From positions 1-28,439 of the forward strand of contig CAAEDD010000076.1 in assembly GCA_900754515.1 (NCBI GenBank): DNA of 28,439 nucleotides, given 5' to 3'. This DNA comes from an uncultured Oscillospiraceae bacterium. GTDB lineage: Bacteria; Bacillota; Clostridia; Oscillospirales; Oscillospiraceae. A program made the translations under genes and the position numbers. The notes beneath the pieces were generated by a model. The model ran no database searches, was not told the DNA's origin, and worked only from the letters and a program-made list of their open reading frames with translations. Below are positions 21,564 through 28,439 of the stretch, piece by piece. Each line of letters opens with the position of its first letter. Within the stretch, counting starts at the first letter, position 1.

Positions 21564-22384
21564 AGATTGCCTGTTTAAGCGGCAAGGGCGGAGCAGGCAA
21601 AACCTTTGCAGCAGTAAATCTTGCGGCGGTGGCCGGCGAGTGCTGCTATATTGACTGCGACGTTGAGGAGCCCAACGGCCGTCTCTTTCTAAAGCCGGAG
21701 GCCCTTAAGCTCAGTACAGTATCTACCCTACTGCCGGAATTTGACGCTGCCCGGTGCAGCGGCTGCAAAAAATGCGTGGACTTCTGCCGTTTCCACGCCC
21801 TGGTATATGTAAAAGAAAAGCCCATGGTGTTTTCAGAGGTCTGCCACAGCTGCGGCGGCTGCAATCTGGTGTGCCCGGAAAAGGCCGTTGCCGAGAAGCC
21901 CAGGCCCATTGGGGTGCTGGAAGAGGGACAGCACAGAGACATCACTGTCATTACCGGAATATTGAACCCAGGGGAGGCCTCCGGCACTTCCCTTATCCGG
22001 AAGGCCGTAAGCAGAACCAGGGGCCTGAGTATTCTGGACTGTCCCCCCGGCAGCGCCTGTCCGGTAATGGAGGCTGCCATGGAAGCGGACTACTGCCTGC
22101 TGGTGGCGGAGCCCACGGCTTTCGGCCTGCACAATTTCAAGATGGTATATGAACTGGCCGCTCTGCTGGGGAAAAAGTGCGGGGTGCTCATCAATAAGCA
22201 GGACAGCCCATATGAGCCTCTGGAGCTCTTCTGCCGGGAAAATGACATTCCAGTACTGGAGCGCATTCCCTTTGACATGGAGGCGGCGGAGTGCATAGCC
22301 GCCGGGGAGATTGCGGCAGAGAAGCTGCCAAAATACCGGGAGCTGTTTACCCGCCTGCTGGAGAAGATAGGAGGCGGAACATGA
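21560..22384 (+). CDS. MinD/Mrp-type ATPase with inserted two-cluster ferredoxin domain, first copy
   Basis: The 274-residue protein is a P-loop NTPase with SGKGGAGKTFAAVNLA (residues 7-22, deviant Walker A). An inserted 2[4Fe-4S] ferredoxin segment has CSGCKKCVDFC near residue 70 and CHSCGGCNLVC near residue 95. ILDCPPGSACPVM is the Walker-B-like switch II region. This architecture is known in anaerobes beside NifX-type genes and is thought to be involved in Fe-S or metal-cluster handling. The start overlaps the upstream stop (ATGA), and the downstream paralogue also overlaps, so the pair is probably made in equal amounts as a heterodimer. Confidence 0.9.
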   Translation: MKIACLSGKGGAGKTFAAVNLAAVAGECCYIDCDVEEPNGRLFLKPEALKLSTVSTLLPEFDAARCSGCKKCVDFCRFHALVYVKEKPMVFSEVCHSCGGCNLVCPEKAVAEKPRPIGVLEEGQHRDITVITGILNPGEASGTSLIRKAVSRTRGLSILDCPPGSACPVMEAAMEADYCLLVAEPTAFGLHNFKMVYELAALLGKKCGVLINKQDSPYEPLELFCRENDIPVLERIPFDMEAAECIAAGEIAAEKLPKYRELFTRLLEKIGGGT

Positions 22385-23283
22385 AAAAACTCCTTATACT
22401 CAGCGGCAAGGGGGGCACAGGCAAGACCACTGTGGCCGCTGCATTCCTGAGCTTTTCCAGAGCCATGGCTGCGGCGGACTGTGACGTGGATGCTCCGAAC
22501 CTCCACCTGGTTGCAAGAAATCCCTCTCAGCCCAAGGTCACGGACTTTATTGGCGGTGACAAAGCCCATATCGATGAAAATAAATGTGTTGGCTGCGGGG
22601 AATGTATAGAGCACTGCCGCTTTGGCGCCCTGTCCCTGACAGACTGCAAAGCCCATATCAATGAGTATGCCTGCGAAGGCTGCGGTGTCTGCGCCCATGT
22701 GTGTCCTGCCGGTGCCGTCACCCTGCTGCCTGATGCGGCCGGCCGCCAGGAGCTATACCTGGGAGAGCGTGTTTTCTCCACAGCCATGCTTAAAATGGGC
22801 CGGGGCAACTCCGGCAAGCTGGTCACCAAAGTAAAATTGGATCTGCTGAAAAACGCCCCGGACTGCCCCTTGGCAATAATCGACGGTTCTCCGGGCATAG
22901 GCTGTCCGGTAATAGCCTCGGTGGGTGGGATGGATCTGGTGCTGGTGGTGACGGAGCCCAGCCCCTCCGGCATAAGCGACCTTCAGCGCCTGGTAAAAAC
23001 TGCGGAGAGCTTTCAGGTAAAGCTGGCAGTATGTGTCAACCGCTGGGACATGAGTCTGGAAAATACGGAAAAGATACGGACCTTCTGCGAAGGAAAAGGT
23101 CTGCCCTTTCTGGGCCTGCTGCCCTACGACAGGAGCGCCTCTCAGGCCATAAACCAGGGCCTCAGCGTAGCAGAGCTGGACTGTCCCCTGCGCAGCGCCC
23201 TTAAGGAGCTTTTCACAAAAACAATGGCTCTGCTGGAGCTCCCGGAGACGGCATATATTGGAGGCCGGTCAAAGGGTGATTGA
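22381..23283 (+). CDS. MinD/Mrp-type ATPase with inserted two-cluster ferredoxin domain, second copy
   Basis: This is a paralogue of the preceding protein, with 300 residues. Walker A is SGKGGTGKTTVAAAFL (8-23), closer to consensus than the first copy. The ferredoxin motifs are CVGCGECIEHC near residue 66 and CEGCGVCAHVC near residue 91. IIDGSPGIGCPVIASV is the switch II region, and the end is typical (FLGLLPYDRSASQAINQGLSV). ATG at 22381 overlaps the preceding stop; the open frame begins earlier but lies within the upstream gene. The pair may use ATP to drive insertion or transfer of a metal cluster to a NifX-like carrier encoded on either side. Confidence 0.9.
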   Translation: MKKLLILSGKGGTGKTTVAAAFLSFSRAMAAADCDVDAPNLHLVARNPSQPKVTDFIGGDKAHIDENKCVGCGECIEHCRFGALSLTDCKAHINEYACEGCGVCAHVCPAGAVTLLPDAAGRQELYLGERVFSTAMLKMGRGNSGKLVTKVKLDLLKNAPDCPLAIIDGSPGIGCPVIASVGGMDLVLVVTEPSPSGISDLQRLVKTAESFQVKLAVCVNRWDMSLENTEKIRTFCEGKGLPFLGLLPYDRSASQAINQGLSVAELDCPLRSALKELFTKTMALLELPETAYIGGRSKGD

Positions 23284-23343
23284 GCAGAGCAGAAAAAGAA
23301 AAAAGAATATTAATTTAAATATATTTATTAAGGAGCGATAATT

Positions 23344-23703
23344 ATGAAAATAGCTGTTTCCTGCAACGGCAGCCAGATCTGGGCTCACTTCGGTCACTGT
23401 GAGAACTTTATGATCTATGAAACGGAAGGCGGCCTTATAAAATCCGAAACCTCCGTTCCAAATCCCGGCCACAAGCCCGGCTTTCTCCCCAACTTTCTGG
23501 CGGACATGGGCGTGGGTGTAATCATCTCCGGCGGCATGGGCGGCGGAGCCGTGGACATTTTTAATGAAAGGAACGTGGAAGTCATTCTGGGTGCTCAGGG
23601 TGATGCCAGAAAGGCCGTGGAAGCCTACCTCAGAGGGGAGCTTGAATCCACCGGCTCTGTCTGCCATGAGGATGAGCACGCCCACGAGTGCGGCGAGCAC
23701 TGA
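23344..23703 (+). CDS. NifX/NifB-type Fe-Mo cluster-binding domain protein, second copy
   Basis: This 119-residue protein is a better-conserved family member than the first copy. SQIWAHFGHCENFMIYE holds the HFGHC metal-ligand motif (about residues 16-20), and GVGVIISGGMGGGAVDIFNERNVEVILGAQGDARKAVEAYLRGEL is the family core. It ends in a Cys/His-rich tail (CHEDEHAHECGEH), likely metal-binding. AAGGAG precedes the ATG after a 60-base AT-rich gap, so it may have separate translation efficiency. It is the last gene before the strong terminator. Confidence 0.9.
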   Translation: MKIAVSCNGSQIWAHFGHCENFMIYETEGGLIKSETSVPNPGHKPGFLPNFLADMGVGVIISGGMGGGAVDIFNERNVEVILGAQGDARKAVEAYLRGELESTGSVCHEDEHAHECGEH

Positions 23704-23743
23704 TATGCCGGCAGTTTTTTGTTTACATGCAATATCGATGTTC

Positions 23744-23807
23744 TAAAAACAGACAAAGGGCTTTTTCTATGCCTGGAGGCATAGAAAAAGCCCTTTGTCT
23801 GTTTTTA
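23744..23807. terminator. Bidirectional terminator with a 30-bp perfect stem
   Basis: Arms at 23744-23773 and 23778-23807 are perfectly complementary, with a TGGA loop. A-rich and T-rich outer ends serve as U-tracts on both strands. It separates the convergent NifX-like and MmgE/PrpD genes. Confidence 0.9.
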
Positions 23808-23822
23808 CTGTATACCTATTGT

Positions 23823-25181
23823 TTATGACAAATCCGGCAGACGCTCTATTCTATCTGCCTTCAGGATCTGCTCCATAAGCTGTTCTGACCGCTCAGGCGA
23901 GAAAACGCCCTCCACCAGCCCCATGAACTTATCGCGTTCCTGCTTTTCCGACATAGGAACAGCAGCGCTTCCTGACATATCGTCTATTTGGCAGACGTGC
24001 CGGCTCCCGTCCTTTAAGGTCACAGTCATGCGGCTGCCCCAGCGCTTGGGATATCTCCGGGTAAACATCTCATCCGCCATTACGGCGGTGTTTTTTGCAA
24101 TGTGTTTTATCAGCGGATCATCCAGACTGGCCTGGGTAAAATCGCTGCTTGTCACATGGCCTTTGACCAGAGCCATGGCACAAGTAAAAGCAATGCTGAA
24201 TTTTGCCTCCCTAGGTGTCTCGGGGTATTTCTTGAAACCGCACTGTAGAACCCCTACATCGTAAGTCTCGACTATCACGGATTCCACGTTTTCTGCATCC
24301 ACTTCGGTTCTTAGCTTCAGGGCTGCATCAATGGCATGGTGTGTAGTACGGCAACATGGGTAAGGTTTTTTATCTATTCTGCATATCTGATAGTCCTGCC
24401 CTAAATTCTGAGTGAGCTTTGACATGTCAAAACTGTCGCTGACTGCTGCGTACAGTCCGCCGTCTTCGGCATCCAGAATGTGTTCCGGGCCGGTCATGCC
24501 ACTGGCAGCCAGAATACAGCCGCTTACCCCATTTACTATAGCCCGTGCAGGGTGCAGTTTTTTACAGCTGGCCCCTTCGGCCAGAAAAGCCCATAATCCG
24601 GCTGCCTGAGTACCTGCCATTCCGAAAGCAGACACAGTCTGCTCAATAGTAAGTCCCATCAGTCTCGCCGCCGCCGCGGCGGCACCAAAGGGGCCGATCA
24701 CTCCGGTGGTATGCCAGCCTCTCCGTCGATTGCTGGCCACGTCCATACCCATGCCAACACGGCTCATTACCTCATAGCCCAGTATTACTGCCTCGAGGAA
24801 GGAGCGGCCATCGGCATTCAAAGCCTCCGCAACAGTCCATGCGGCGGGTACCACCACAGCACCAACATGGGACTTGGACAGTGTATGCACATCGTCCAGC
24901 TCCAGTTCATGTGCCATGAGGCCGTTGACCATAAGGGCGGAGAACAGATCCGCCTGCCGACCCTGACCCCACACAGCAGCTGTTCTGCCGTTTGAGCCCG
25001 GGGAACACCATTTGGCGTAGGACTCTGCTATACTGCGTATCTCACCGGAAGCGGCCGCCCCAAGGGCGGCACCCAGATTGTCCAGGACACAGAAGCAGGC
25101 CGCCCTTCTGGTGTTTTCATCCACCATGTCCAGGTCAAAATCCCGGACGAATTCCGCCAGGGTTCTCAGTTCCCTTGCCAT
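23823..25181 (-). CDS. MmgE/PrpD-family protein
   Basis: This 452-residue member of the MmgE/PrpD family includes 2-methylcitrate dehydratases and cis-aconitate decarboxylases. Typical blocks are the all-helical domain with LDNLGAALGAAASGE, VWGQGRQADLFSALMVNGLMAHELELDDVH (which carries the characteristic Asp/His region), SHVGAVVVPAAWTVAEA, YPCCRTTHHAIDAAL, and RYPKRWGSRMTVTLKDG. ATG at 25181, four bases after the LeuD-like stop, gives the usual N-terminus MARELRTLAEFV; a GTG at 25232 would add 17 residues and overlap that gene. The ribosome site before 25181 is weak (GAG only). Being adjacent to an aconitase-type enzyme suggests hydration, dehydration or decarboxylation of a C4-C7 tricarboxylate or substituted malate. 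Confidence 0.85.
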   Translation of the reverse strand: MARELRTLAEFVRDFDLDMVDENTRRAACFCVLDNLGAALGAAASGEIRSIAESYAKWCSPGSNGRTAAVWGQGRQADLFSALMVNGLMAHELELDDVHTLSKSHVGAVVVPAAWTVAEALNADGRSFLEAVILGYEVMSRVGMGMDVASNRRRGWHTTGVIGPFGAAAAAARLMGLTIEQTVSAFGMAGTQAAGLWAFLAEGASCKKLHPARAIVNGVSGCILAASGMTGPEHILDAEDGGLYAAVSDSFDMSKLTQNLGQDYQICRIDKKPYPCCRTTHHAIDAALKLRTEVDAENVESVIVETYDVGVLQCGFKKYPETPREAKFSIAFTCAMALVKGHVTSSDFTQASLDDPLIKHIAKNTAVMADEMFTRRYPKRWGSRMTVTLKDGSRHVCQIDDMSGSAAVPMSEKQERDKFMGLVEGVFSPERSEQLMEQILKADRIERLPDLS

Positions 25182-25185
25182 TGGC

Positions 25186-25698
25186 TCAAATATCAAGGGA
25201 GTGATACTTCTCGATGTAGTTGAGCAGTCCACCCTCGTTCAGTATCTTGACTTCTTTTTCCGACAATACAAAAGGCATGGAGAAGTCCGGGTCGTTTATC
25301 TTTTTTATGACCCTGTTTTTTACATCGATGAAAAGCTCGTCTCCTTCTTCTATGCGGTCGGTGTCGCACTCTATTATCAGCATACCGTTATTGATGGCAT
25401 TACGGTAAAAGATACGCCCAAATGACTTGGAGAGAACCGCTCCCACGCCGGAAAGCTTGATGATGATGGGGGCTATCTCCCGGCTGGAACCGCAGCCGAA
25501 ATTACGGTCAGCAACTATTATATCATCGGTCTTGACACCCTTCACAAAATCCGGACGGGCATCTTCAAGAACATGCTTTGCATATTCGGGCGGATTACTG
25601 CGCAGGGAAATAAGGCGTCCGGGGGCAATAGAGTCCGTGCTGACATTGGCGCCGAATTTCCAGGCTCTTCCCTGTATGGAATCTCTGATCATTTTCAT
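25186..25698 (-). CDS. Aconitase-family dehydratase small subunit (LeuD-like)
   Basis: This 170-residue swivelling domain of the 3-isopropylmalate dehydratase/homoaconitase group has VSTDSIAPGRLI, the core DRNFGCGSSREIAPIIIKLSGVGAVLSKSFGRIFYRNAINNG with its conserved substrate-contacting Ser-Ser-Arg, and ends normally. It pairs with the large subunit encoded 21 bases upstream. The gene context has no leuA or leuB, so a leucine role is not supported. The substrate may be a substituted malate or citrate type acid. AGGAG precedes the ATG at the 5-prime end. Confidence 0.87.
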   Translation of the reverse strand: MKMIRDSIQGRAWKFGANVSTDSIAPGRLISLRSNPPEYAKHVLEDARPDFVKGVKTDDIIVADRNFGCGSSREIAPIIIKLSGVGAVLSKSFGRIFYRNAINNGMLIIECDTDRIEEGDELFIDVKNRVIKKINDPDFSMPFVLSEKEVKILNEGGLLNYIEKYHSLDI

Positions 25699-25719
25699 TT
25701 GCTCCTTTTCTTAATTGAT

Positions 25720-26979
25720 TCAGTCCATGACCTCACGGGGATCGGTGATGTGGCCGGTAAGCGCCGTGGCCGCCGCCGTGGCGGGGCTGGAGAGATATAT
25801 GCGTGCGGTAGGATTGCCCATGCGTCCCTTGAAGTTGCGGTTCTGGGTCGCAAGAACCACCTCGTTGTCGGCAGGTATGCCCTGGTGTACACCCATGCAG
25901 GGGCCGCAGTTAGGTGCCTCTATTACGGCTCCCGCCTCTGCCAGGGTGAGCAGCGTACCGTCCTTCAGGCACTCTCTGAAAACATAAGGAGAGTTGGGAA
26001 TGACCAGCAGGCGGGTGCCCTTTGCCACCTTCTTACCTCTGAGTATATCGGCTGCAATATGCATATCTTCCACTCGGCCATTGGTGCAGCTGCCTATGTA
26101 GACCATGTTTACATGCTCATCAGAGCAGTTTTTGGCCAGATCCACATTCTCCACATAGTGGGGCTTAGAAACCATGGGCTCCAGCGTGGTGGCGTCAATG
26201 TCTATCACCCGCTCATAGTTTGCATCTTCATCGCCGCGGACTTCCACGAAGTCGCTTTCGCGTCCGAACTTTGCCATGTACTCCCGGGTGTGCTCATCGC
26301 TCTCCATAACTGCATTTTTGGCCCCCAGGTCAACACCCATGCTGGTTATGGTGAGTCTGGCCTCCATGGACATATCGGATATGGTGTCTCCTCTGAACTC
26401 CAGAGCCTTGTATATAGCCTGGTCAGAGCCGATAATGCCTGCAAGCTTCAGCATAACATCCTTTGAGTAAACGCCCTTTGGAAGCTTACCGTTTACGTTT
26501 ATACGGAAAGTCTCCGGAACTTTTATCCAGGTTTTTCCCAACCTTGTGACTGCCACCATGTCGGTGGAGCCGCAGCCGGTGGCAAAACATCCATAGGCTC
26601 CATGGACGGTGGTGTGGGAGTCTCCCACGATACATACGGTGCCCGGTTTCAGGAACTGCTCATATACATGGGCATGTACATGTCCCGTGCCGCCCTCCTC
26701 CCAGTGGCAGCCGTGGGATGTGGCGTAGGTGCGGCAGAGTGCGTGTTCGTTTGCGACCTCCCTGGTGGACTCAGGTCCGAACTCATTTGCAAAAAGCACG
26801 CGGTTGGGGTCGAATACAGGGTCATCATAGTAATTGCGCTCCTTCATGAGCCGGACCAGCAACGGGCCGGATCCGTCATGCAACGCTGCAAAATCCACAT
26901 TTGCTATGATAGTTTCCCCGGCCTTAACCGGCCGGCCCTGATTCATGCTTAGGATCTTTTCTGTAAGAGTCTGTCCCAT
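25720..26979 (-). CDS. Aconitase-family dehydratase large subunit (LeuC-like)
   Basis: This 419-residue catalytic subunit binds a [4Fe-4S] cluster through Cys residues in the motifs YIGSCTNGRVEDM and NCGPCMGVHQG. Other family segments are VGDSHTTVHGAYGCFATGCGSTDM near residue 118 and a catalytic-histidine region, HDGSGPLLVRLM, near the N-terminus. The length matches LeuC/HacA proteins of the archaeal-clostridial type, closer to 2,3-dimethylmalate dehydratase or homoaconitase-like enzymes than to long aconitases. Start ATG has AGGAAGGT upstream. With the small subunit and MmgE/PrpD it forms an operon after a LysR gene. Confidence 0.9.
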   Translation of the reverse strand: MGQTLTEKILSMNQGRPVKAGETIIANVDFAALHDGSGPLLVRLMKERNYYDDPVFDPNRVLFANEFGPESTREVANEHALCRTYATSHGCHWEEGGTGHVHAHVYEQFLKPGTVCIVGDSHTTVHGAYGCFATGCGSTDMVAVTRLGKTWIKVPETFRINVNGKLPKGVYSKDVMLKLAGIIGSDQAIYKALEFRGDTISDMSMEARLTITSMGVDLGAKNAVMESDEHTREYMAKFGRESDFVEVRGDEDANYERVIDIDATTLEPMVSKPHYVENVDLAKNCSDEHVNMVYIGSCTNGRVEDMHIAADILRGKKVAKGTRLLVIPNSPYVFRECLKDGTLLTLAEAGAVIEAPNCGPCMGVHQGIPADNEVVLATQNRNFKGRMGNPTARIYLSSPATAAATALTGHITDPREVMD

Positions 26980-27050
26980 ATGAATACCTTCCTGTCTTAT
27001 TTTGTTGTGGCCGGGCGCCGTCTGGGAACAAGTGCTATGCCCTGTCTGCG

Positions 27051-27099
27051 CACTGCCAGTATAACTTCATGGCAGTAGTGCAGCTGCTGTTAATACAGC
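27051..27099. promoter_or_regulatory. Two dyads upstream of the aconitase-type operon
   Basis: ACTGCCA (27052-27058) and TGGCAGT (27070-27076) form a dyad with 11 bases between, and a minus-strand TATACT (27063-27058) lies within it. GCTGT-TAAT-ACAGC (27086-27099) forms a second. This is consistent with a promoter controlled by the neighbouring LysR proteins, but no good -35 is seen. Confidence 0.4.
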
Positions 27100-27217
27100 C
27101 CGGGGCATATTTACGTCCTGCCTCTGCTTCTGATTTTATTGGCACAGAGAAGGTTAGTCCAATACCACTTTCGCTTCTTTTCCATAGCCTTTTTGCACGG
27201 CTATTCCAATGATGCGG

Positions 27218-27252
27218 AAAAATTTCCGGGCAGCACAGAGGCCGCCCGGAAA
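27218..27252 (-). terminator. Second terminator after lysR
   Basis: Read on the minus strand, TTTCCGGGC and GCCCGGAAA form a 9-bp stem followed by a T-run (27222-27218). Confidence 0.65.
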
Positions 27253-27289
27253 AAAGTAAGCCGTGCAGCCCTTAAAAGGACTGCACGGC
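27251..27289 (-). terminator. First terminator after lysR
   Basis: GCCGTGCAG (27289 side) pairs with CTGCACGGC across a short loop that also pairs in part, followed on the minus strand by TTACTTTTTT. Together with the next hairpin it makes a tandem terminator isolating lysR from the aconitase-type operon. Confidence 0.75.
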
Positions 27290-27330
27290 AAGACATGGAA
27301 AGAAAATTTATTTTAAACGGATTTATCTTT

Positions 27331-28236
27331 CTAATCTTTAAGTTTTCTAAGAATAAAGCCTTTCAGCTGCATCGCCGCTCTGGATAACTCCAACTTGTTC
27401 ACATAGGTTATGCCCACACTCCAGGTCGTCCTGACCTCGCAGTCTATGTGGTAATGTTCCAACTTCACTCCGTTCAGCCGGGTATAGCTATGTGGGATAA
27501 GAGCAAATGCGCTTCCCTTCTCCGCCATTTTTGCCATGGCATAGCAGTTTTCCGTGCGCAGTATCACATTTGGGACAAATCCCTCATACTTAAAAATGTT
27601 TTCCGCAATACTCCGGCTTTGCTGGCCGGTATGGCCCAAGATAAATGGGACATCTTTAAAGTCGCCAAGTCTTATATATTTTCTGCCGTCCCTCTGGAAG
27701 CTGTGGCTTCTGGCAAATTCGTTGTTCTCCGGCGTGACCATCACCAGGTCTTCTTCCAGCAGCGGCTCAAAGGTAATGCCCTCAGTATGCATAGTCTTGC
27801 TTACCACAGCAAAATCCAGCTGTCTTGAAAGAAGGGCGTCTATGATGTCAGCAGTTCTCATCTCATGGACACGCACGGAAATGCGTGGATACTCCTTGCT
27901 GAACTCCGGCATAATATCAGCAAGTATCATAAGGGTCCTGTTGGTACCCATTCCAATGTTCACCGTACCCTGGTAGGCTCCGTCGCTGCTGATATTATAC
28001 CTAAGGTCGTCCTCCATGTTTAGTATCTGCCTGGCATAACGCAGAAATGTATCCCCACTGCGCGTAGGTACTATACCATCCTGGAGCTTTATGAAAAGCG
28101 GAGTACCCAGCTCCTTTTCAAGCCGCTTGATGTTTCGGGATATGGCAGAGCGGCTGACTCCAAACTTGTTGGCTACCTTTTGAGATGAGCCAAGATTTGA
28201 CAGTTCCACCGCATACTTCATCAGCTTTGTATTCAC
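27331..28236 (-). CDS. LysR-family transcriptional regulator
   Basis: The 301-residue protein has an N-terminal winged helix-turn-helix (MKYAVELSNLGSSQKVANKFGVSRSAISRNIKRLEKELGTPLF, residues 6-48) and a periplasmic-binding-protein-like effector domain starting near residue 90 (GTVNIGMGTNRTLMILADIMPEFSKEYP). The start is GTG at 28236, with GGAGG 7 bases upstream and a GTGA overlap with the end of another LysR gene, so the two are translationally coupled. It is transcribed towards, but terminated before, the aconitase-type operon, which is its most likely target. Effector unknown. Confidence 0.92.
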   Translation of the reverse strand: MNTKLMKYAVELSNLGSSQKVANKFGVSRSAISRNIKRLEKELGTPLFIKLQDGIVPTRSGDTFLRYARQILNMEDDLRYNISSDGAYQGTVNIGMGTNRTLMILADIMPEFSKEYPRISVRVHEMRTADIIDALLSRQLDFAVVSKTMHTEGITFEPLLEEDLVMVTPENNEFARSHSFQRDGRKYIRLGDFKDVPFILGHTGQQSRSIAENIFKYEGFVPNVILRTENCYAMAKMAEKGSAFALIPHSYTRLNGVKLEHYHIDCEVRTTWSVGITYVNKLELSRAAMQLKGFILRKLKD

Positions 28237-28439
28237 TCAAACACCTCCGGCATGGATGCCACAGTCTCCTGCAGGAGCCGTACAAGTTCTTTGCATATGG
28301 TAGGCAGAACATAATTGCGCCTATAGGCAACCACCAGTTCCCATTTGGCATTCCTGAACTGAACCAGTAAAAACGGACAATAGACAAAATCCCCCCTGAT
28401 GTAGGAAAATAGAACTACATCAGGGGGGGTATTGCTATA
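28233..28439 (-). CDS. C-terminal end of a second LysR-family regulator (partial, runs off the window)
   Basis: An open frame of 68 codons enters from the right edge and ends at TGA 28235-28233. Its end, WELVVAYRRNYVLPTICKEL followed by VRLLQET, matches the C-terminal effector domain of LysR proteins. The stop overlaps the GTG of the next lysR gene. An inverted repeat at 28391-28428 lies inside the frame. The protein could be intact with a chance hairpin, or a remnant whose upstream part is lost; sequence beyond the window would decide. Confidence 0.6.
   Translation of the reverse strand, partial: YSNTPPDVVLFSYIRGDFVYCPFLLVQFRNAKWELVVAYRRNYVLPTICKELVRLLQETVASMPEVFE
28391..28428. repeat. 14-bp inverted repeat in the partial LysR frame
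   Basis: CCCCCCTGATGTAG and its exact complement are separated by 10 bases. On the minus strand it is followed by ATTTTG, giving a terminator-like shape, although the coding frame passes through it without a stop. Confidence 0.7.

Larger units (their letters stand above)
26980..27330 (-). other. Gene-free control region between lysR and the leuC-like gene
   Basis: No convincing gene was found in this 351-base stretch. It holds the terminators after lysR (27218-27289), the dyads at 27051-27099 and the ribosome site of the leuC-like gene near 26985-26992. Confidence 0.5.

Noticed and set aside
20828..23703. Nitrogen fixation locus
   Set aside because: NifX-type domains are present, but no nifH, nifD, nifK, nifE, nifN or radical-SAM nifB is visible; these domains are common outside nitrogen fixation.
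25720..26979. Leucine biosynthesis leuC/leuD
   Set aside because: The proteins belong to the family, but no leuA or leuB is present and the partner gene is MmgE/PrpD, so leucine gene symbols were not assigned.
27139..27387. Small plus-strand open frame (82 codons) in the lysR/leuC-like gap
   Set aside because: It covers two terminator hairpins and the end of lysR, and has no ribosome-binding site.
28118..28387. Minus-strand 89-codon frame at the right edge
   Set aside because: A different frame in the same stretch continues to the window edge and matches the LysR C-terminus, so this one is a shadow.

Overview
The window looks like the chromosome of an anaerobic Clostridia-type Bacillota, possibly a gut Oscillospiraceae-like organism. 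This is inferred from strong GGAGG ribosome sites with frequent GTG/TTG starts, a tripartite TRAP transporter, a flavoprotein dehydrogenase with its own EtfAB, ferredoxin-domain MinD/Mrp ATPases with NifX-like proteins, and free use of ATA isoleucine codons. No rRNA, tRNA, transposase, phage gene or CRISPR array was seen.

Layout. (1) About 1-3919, minus strand: a YcxB-like membrane protein, a GlcD-type FAD dehydrogenase, EtfB and EtfA. A further gene appears to start at base 5 and leave the window. (2) 4061-6158, plus strand: a UxuA-type mannonate dehydratase and a beta-propeller lactonase. (3) 6438-7166, minus strand: an IclR-family regulator. (4) 7554-19171, plus strand: a ten-kilobase-plus operon-like run. 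It holds TRAP DctP-DctQ-DctM, two SIS-domain proteins flanking a ribokinase-like kinase, a protein resembling only the C-terminal half of a Gfo/Idh/MocA oxidoreductase, a full-length Gfo/Idh/MocA protein, a glycoside-hydrolase-like TIM barrel, an enolase-superfamily acid-sugar dehydratase, an SDR dehydrogenase and an RraA-type aldolase-like protein. (5) 19293-20666: a promoter, a yybP-ykoY manganese riboswitch with terminator, mntP and the cobalamin adenosyltransferase gene. (6) 20699-23807: a DUF134 regulator with three copies of a CATATG-centred operator, two NifX-like proteins and two ferredoxin-containing ParA/MinD ATPases, ended by a 30-bp perfect hairpin. (7) 23823-28439, minus strand: a cut-off LysR-type regulator, a second LysR regulator translationally coupled to it, an aconitase-family dehydratase (LeuC/LeuD-like subunits) and an MmgE/PrpD protein.

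The most informative signal is regulatory. A TTTC-N7-GAAA motif occurs four times in the two intergenic regions around the uxuA and IclR/TRAP promoters. In front of both uxuA and dctP it ends exactly 4 bases upstream of a predicted -35 box, while one copy lies over the IclR gene's own -10. This ties uxuA-lactonase, the IclR gene and the TRAP operon into one predicted regulon for uptake and breakdown of an unidentified sugar acid or sugar-acid conjugate. The likely logic is TRAP import, oxidation or cleavage by the Gfo/GH-like group, lactone opening, dehydration by the enolase-family enzyme and UxuA, keto reduction or oxidation by the SDR, phosphorylation by the PfkB kinase, and aldol cleavage by the RraA-like protein. 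The substrate and the order of steps cannot be read from sequence.

All family calls come from reading motifs by eye, with no database search. Start sites were chosen from ribosome-binding sites and promoters, and several differ from the longest open frame.
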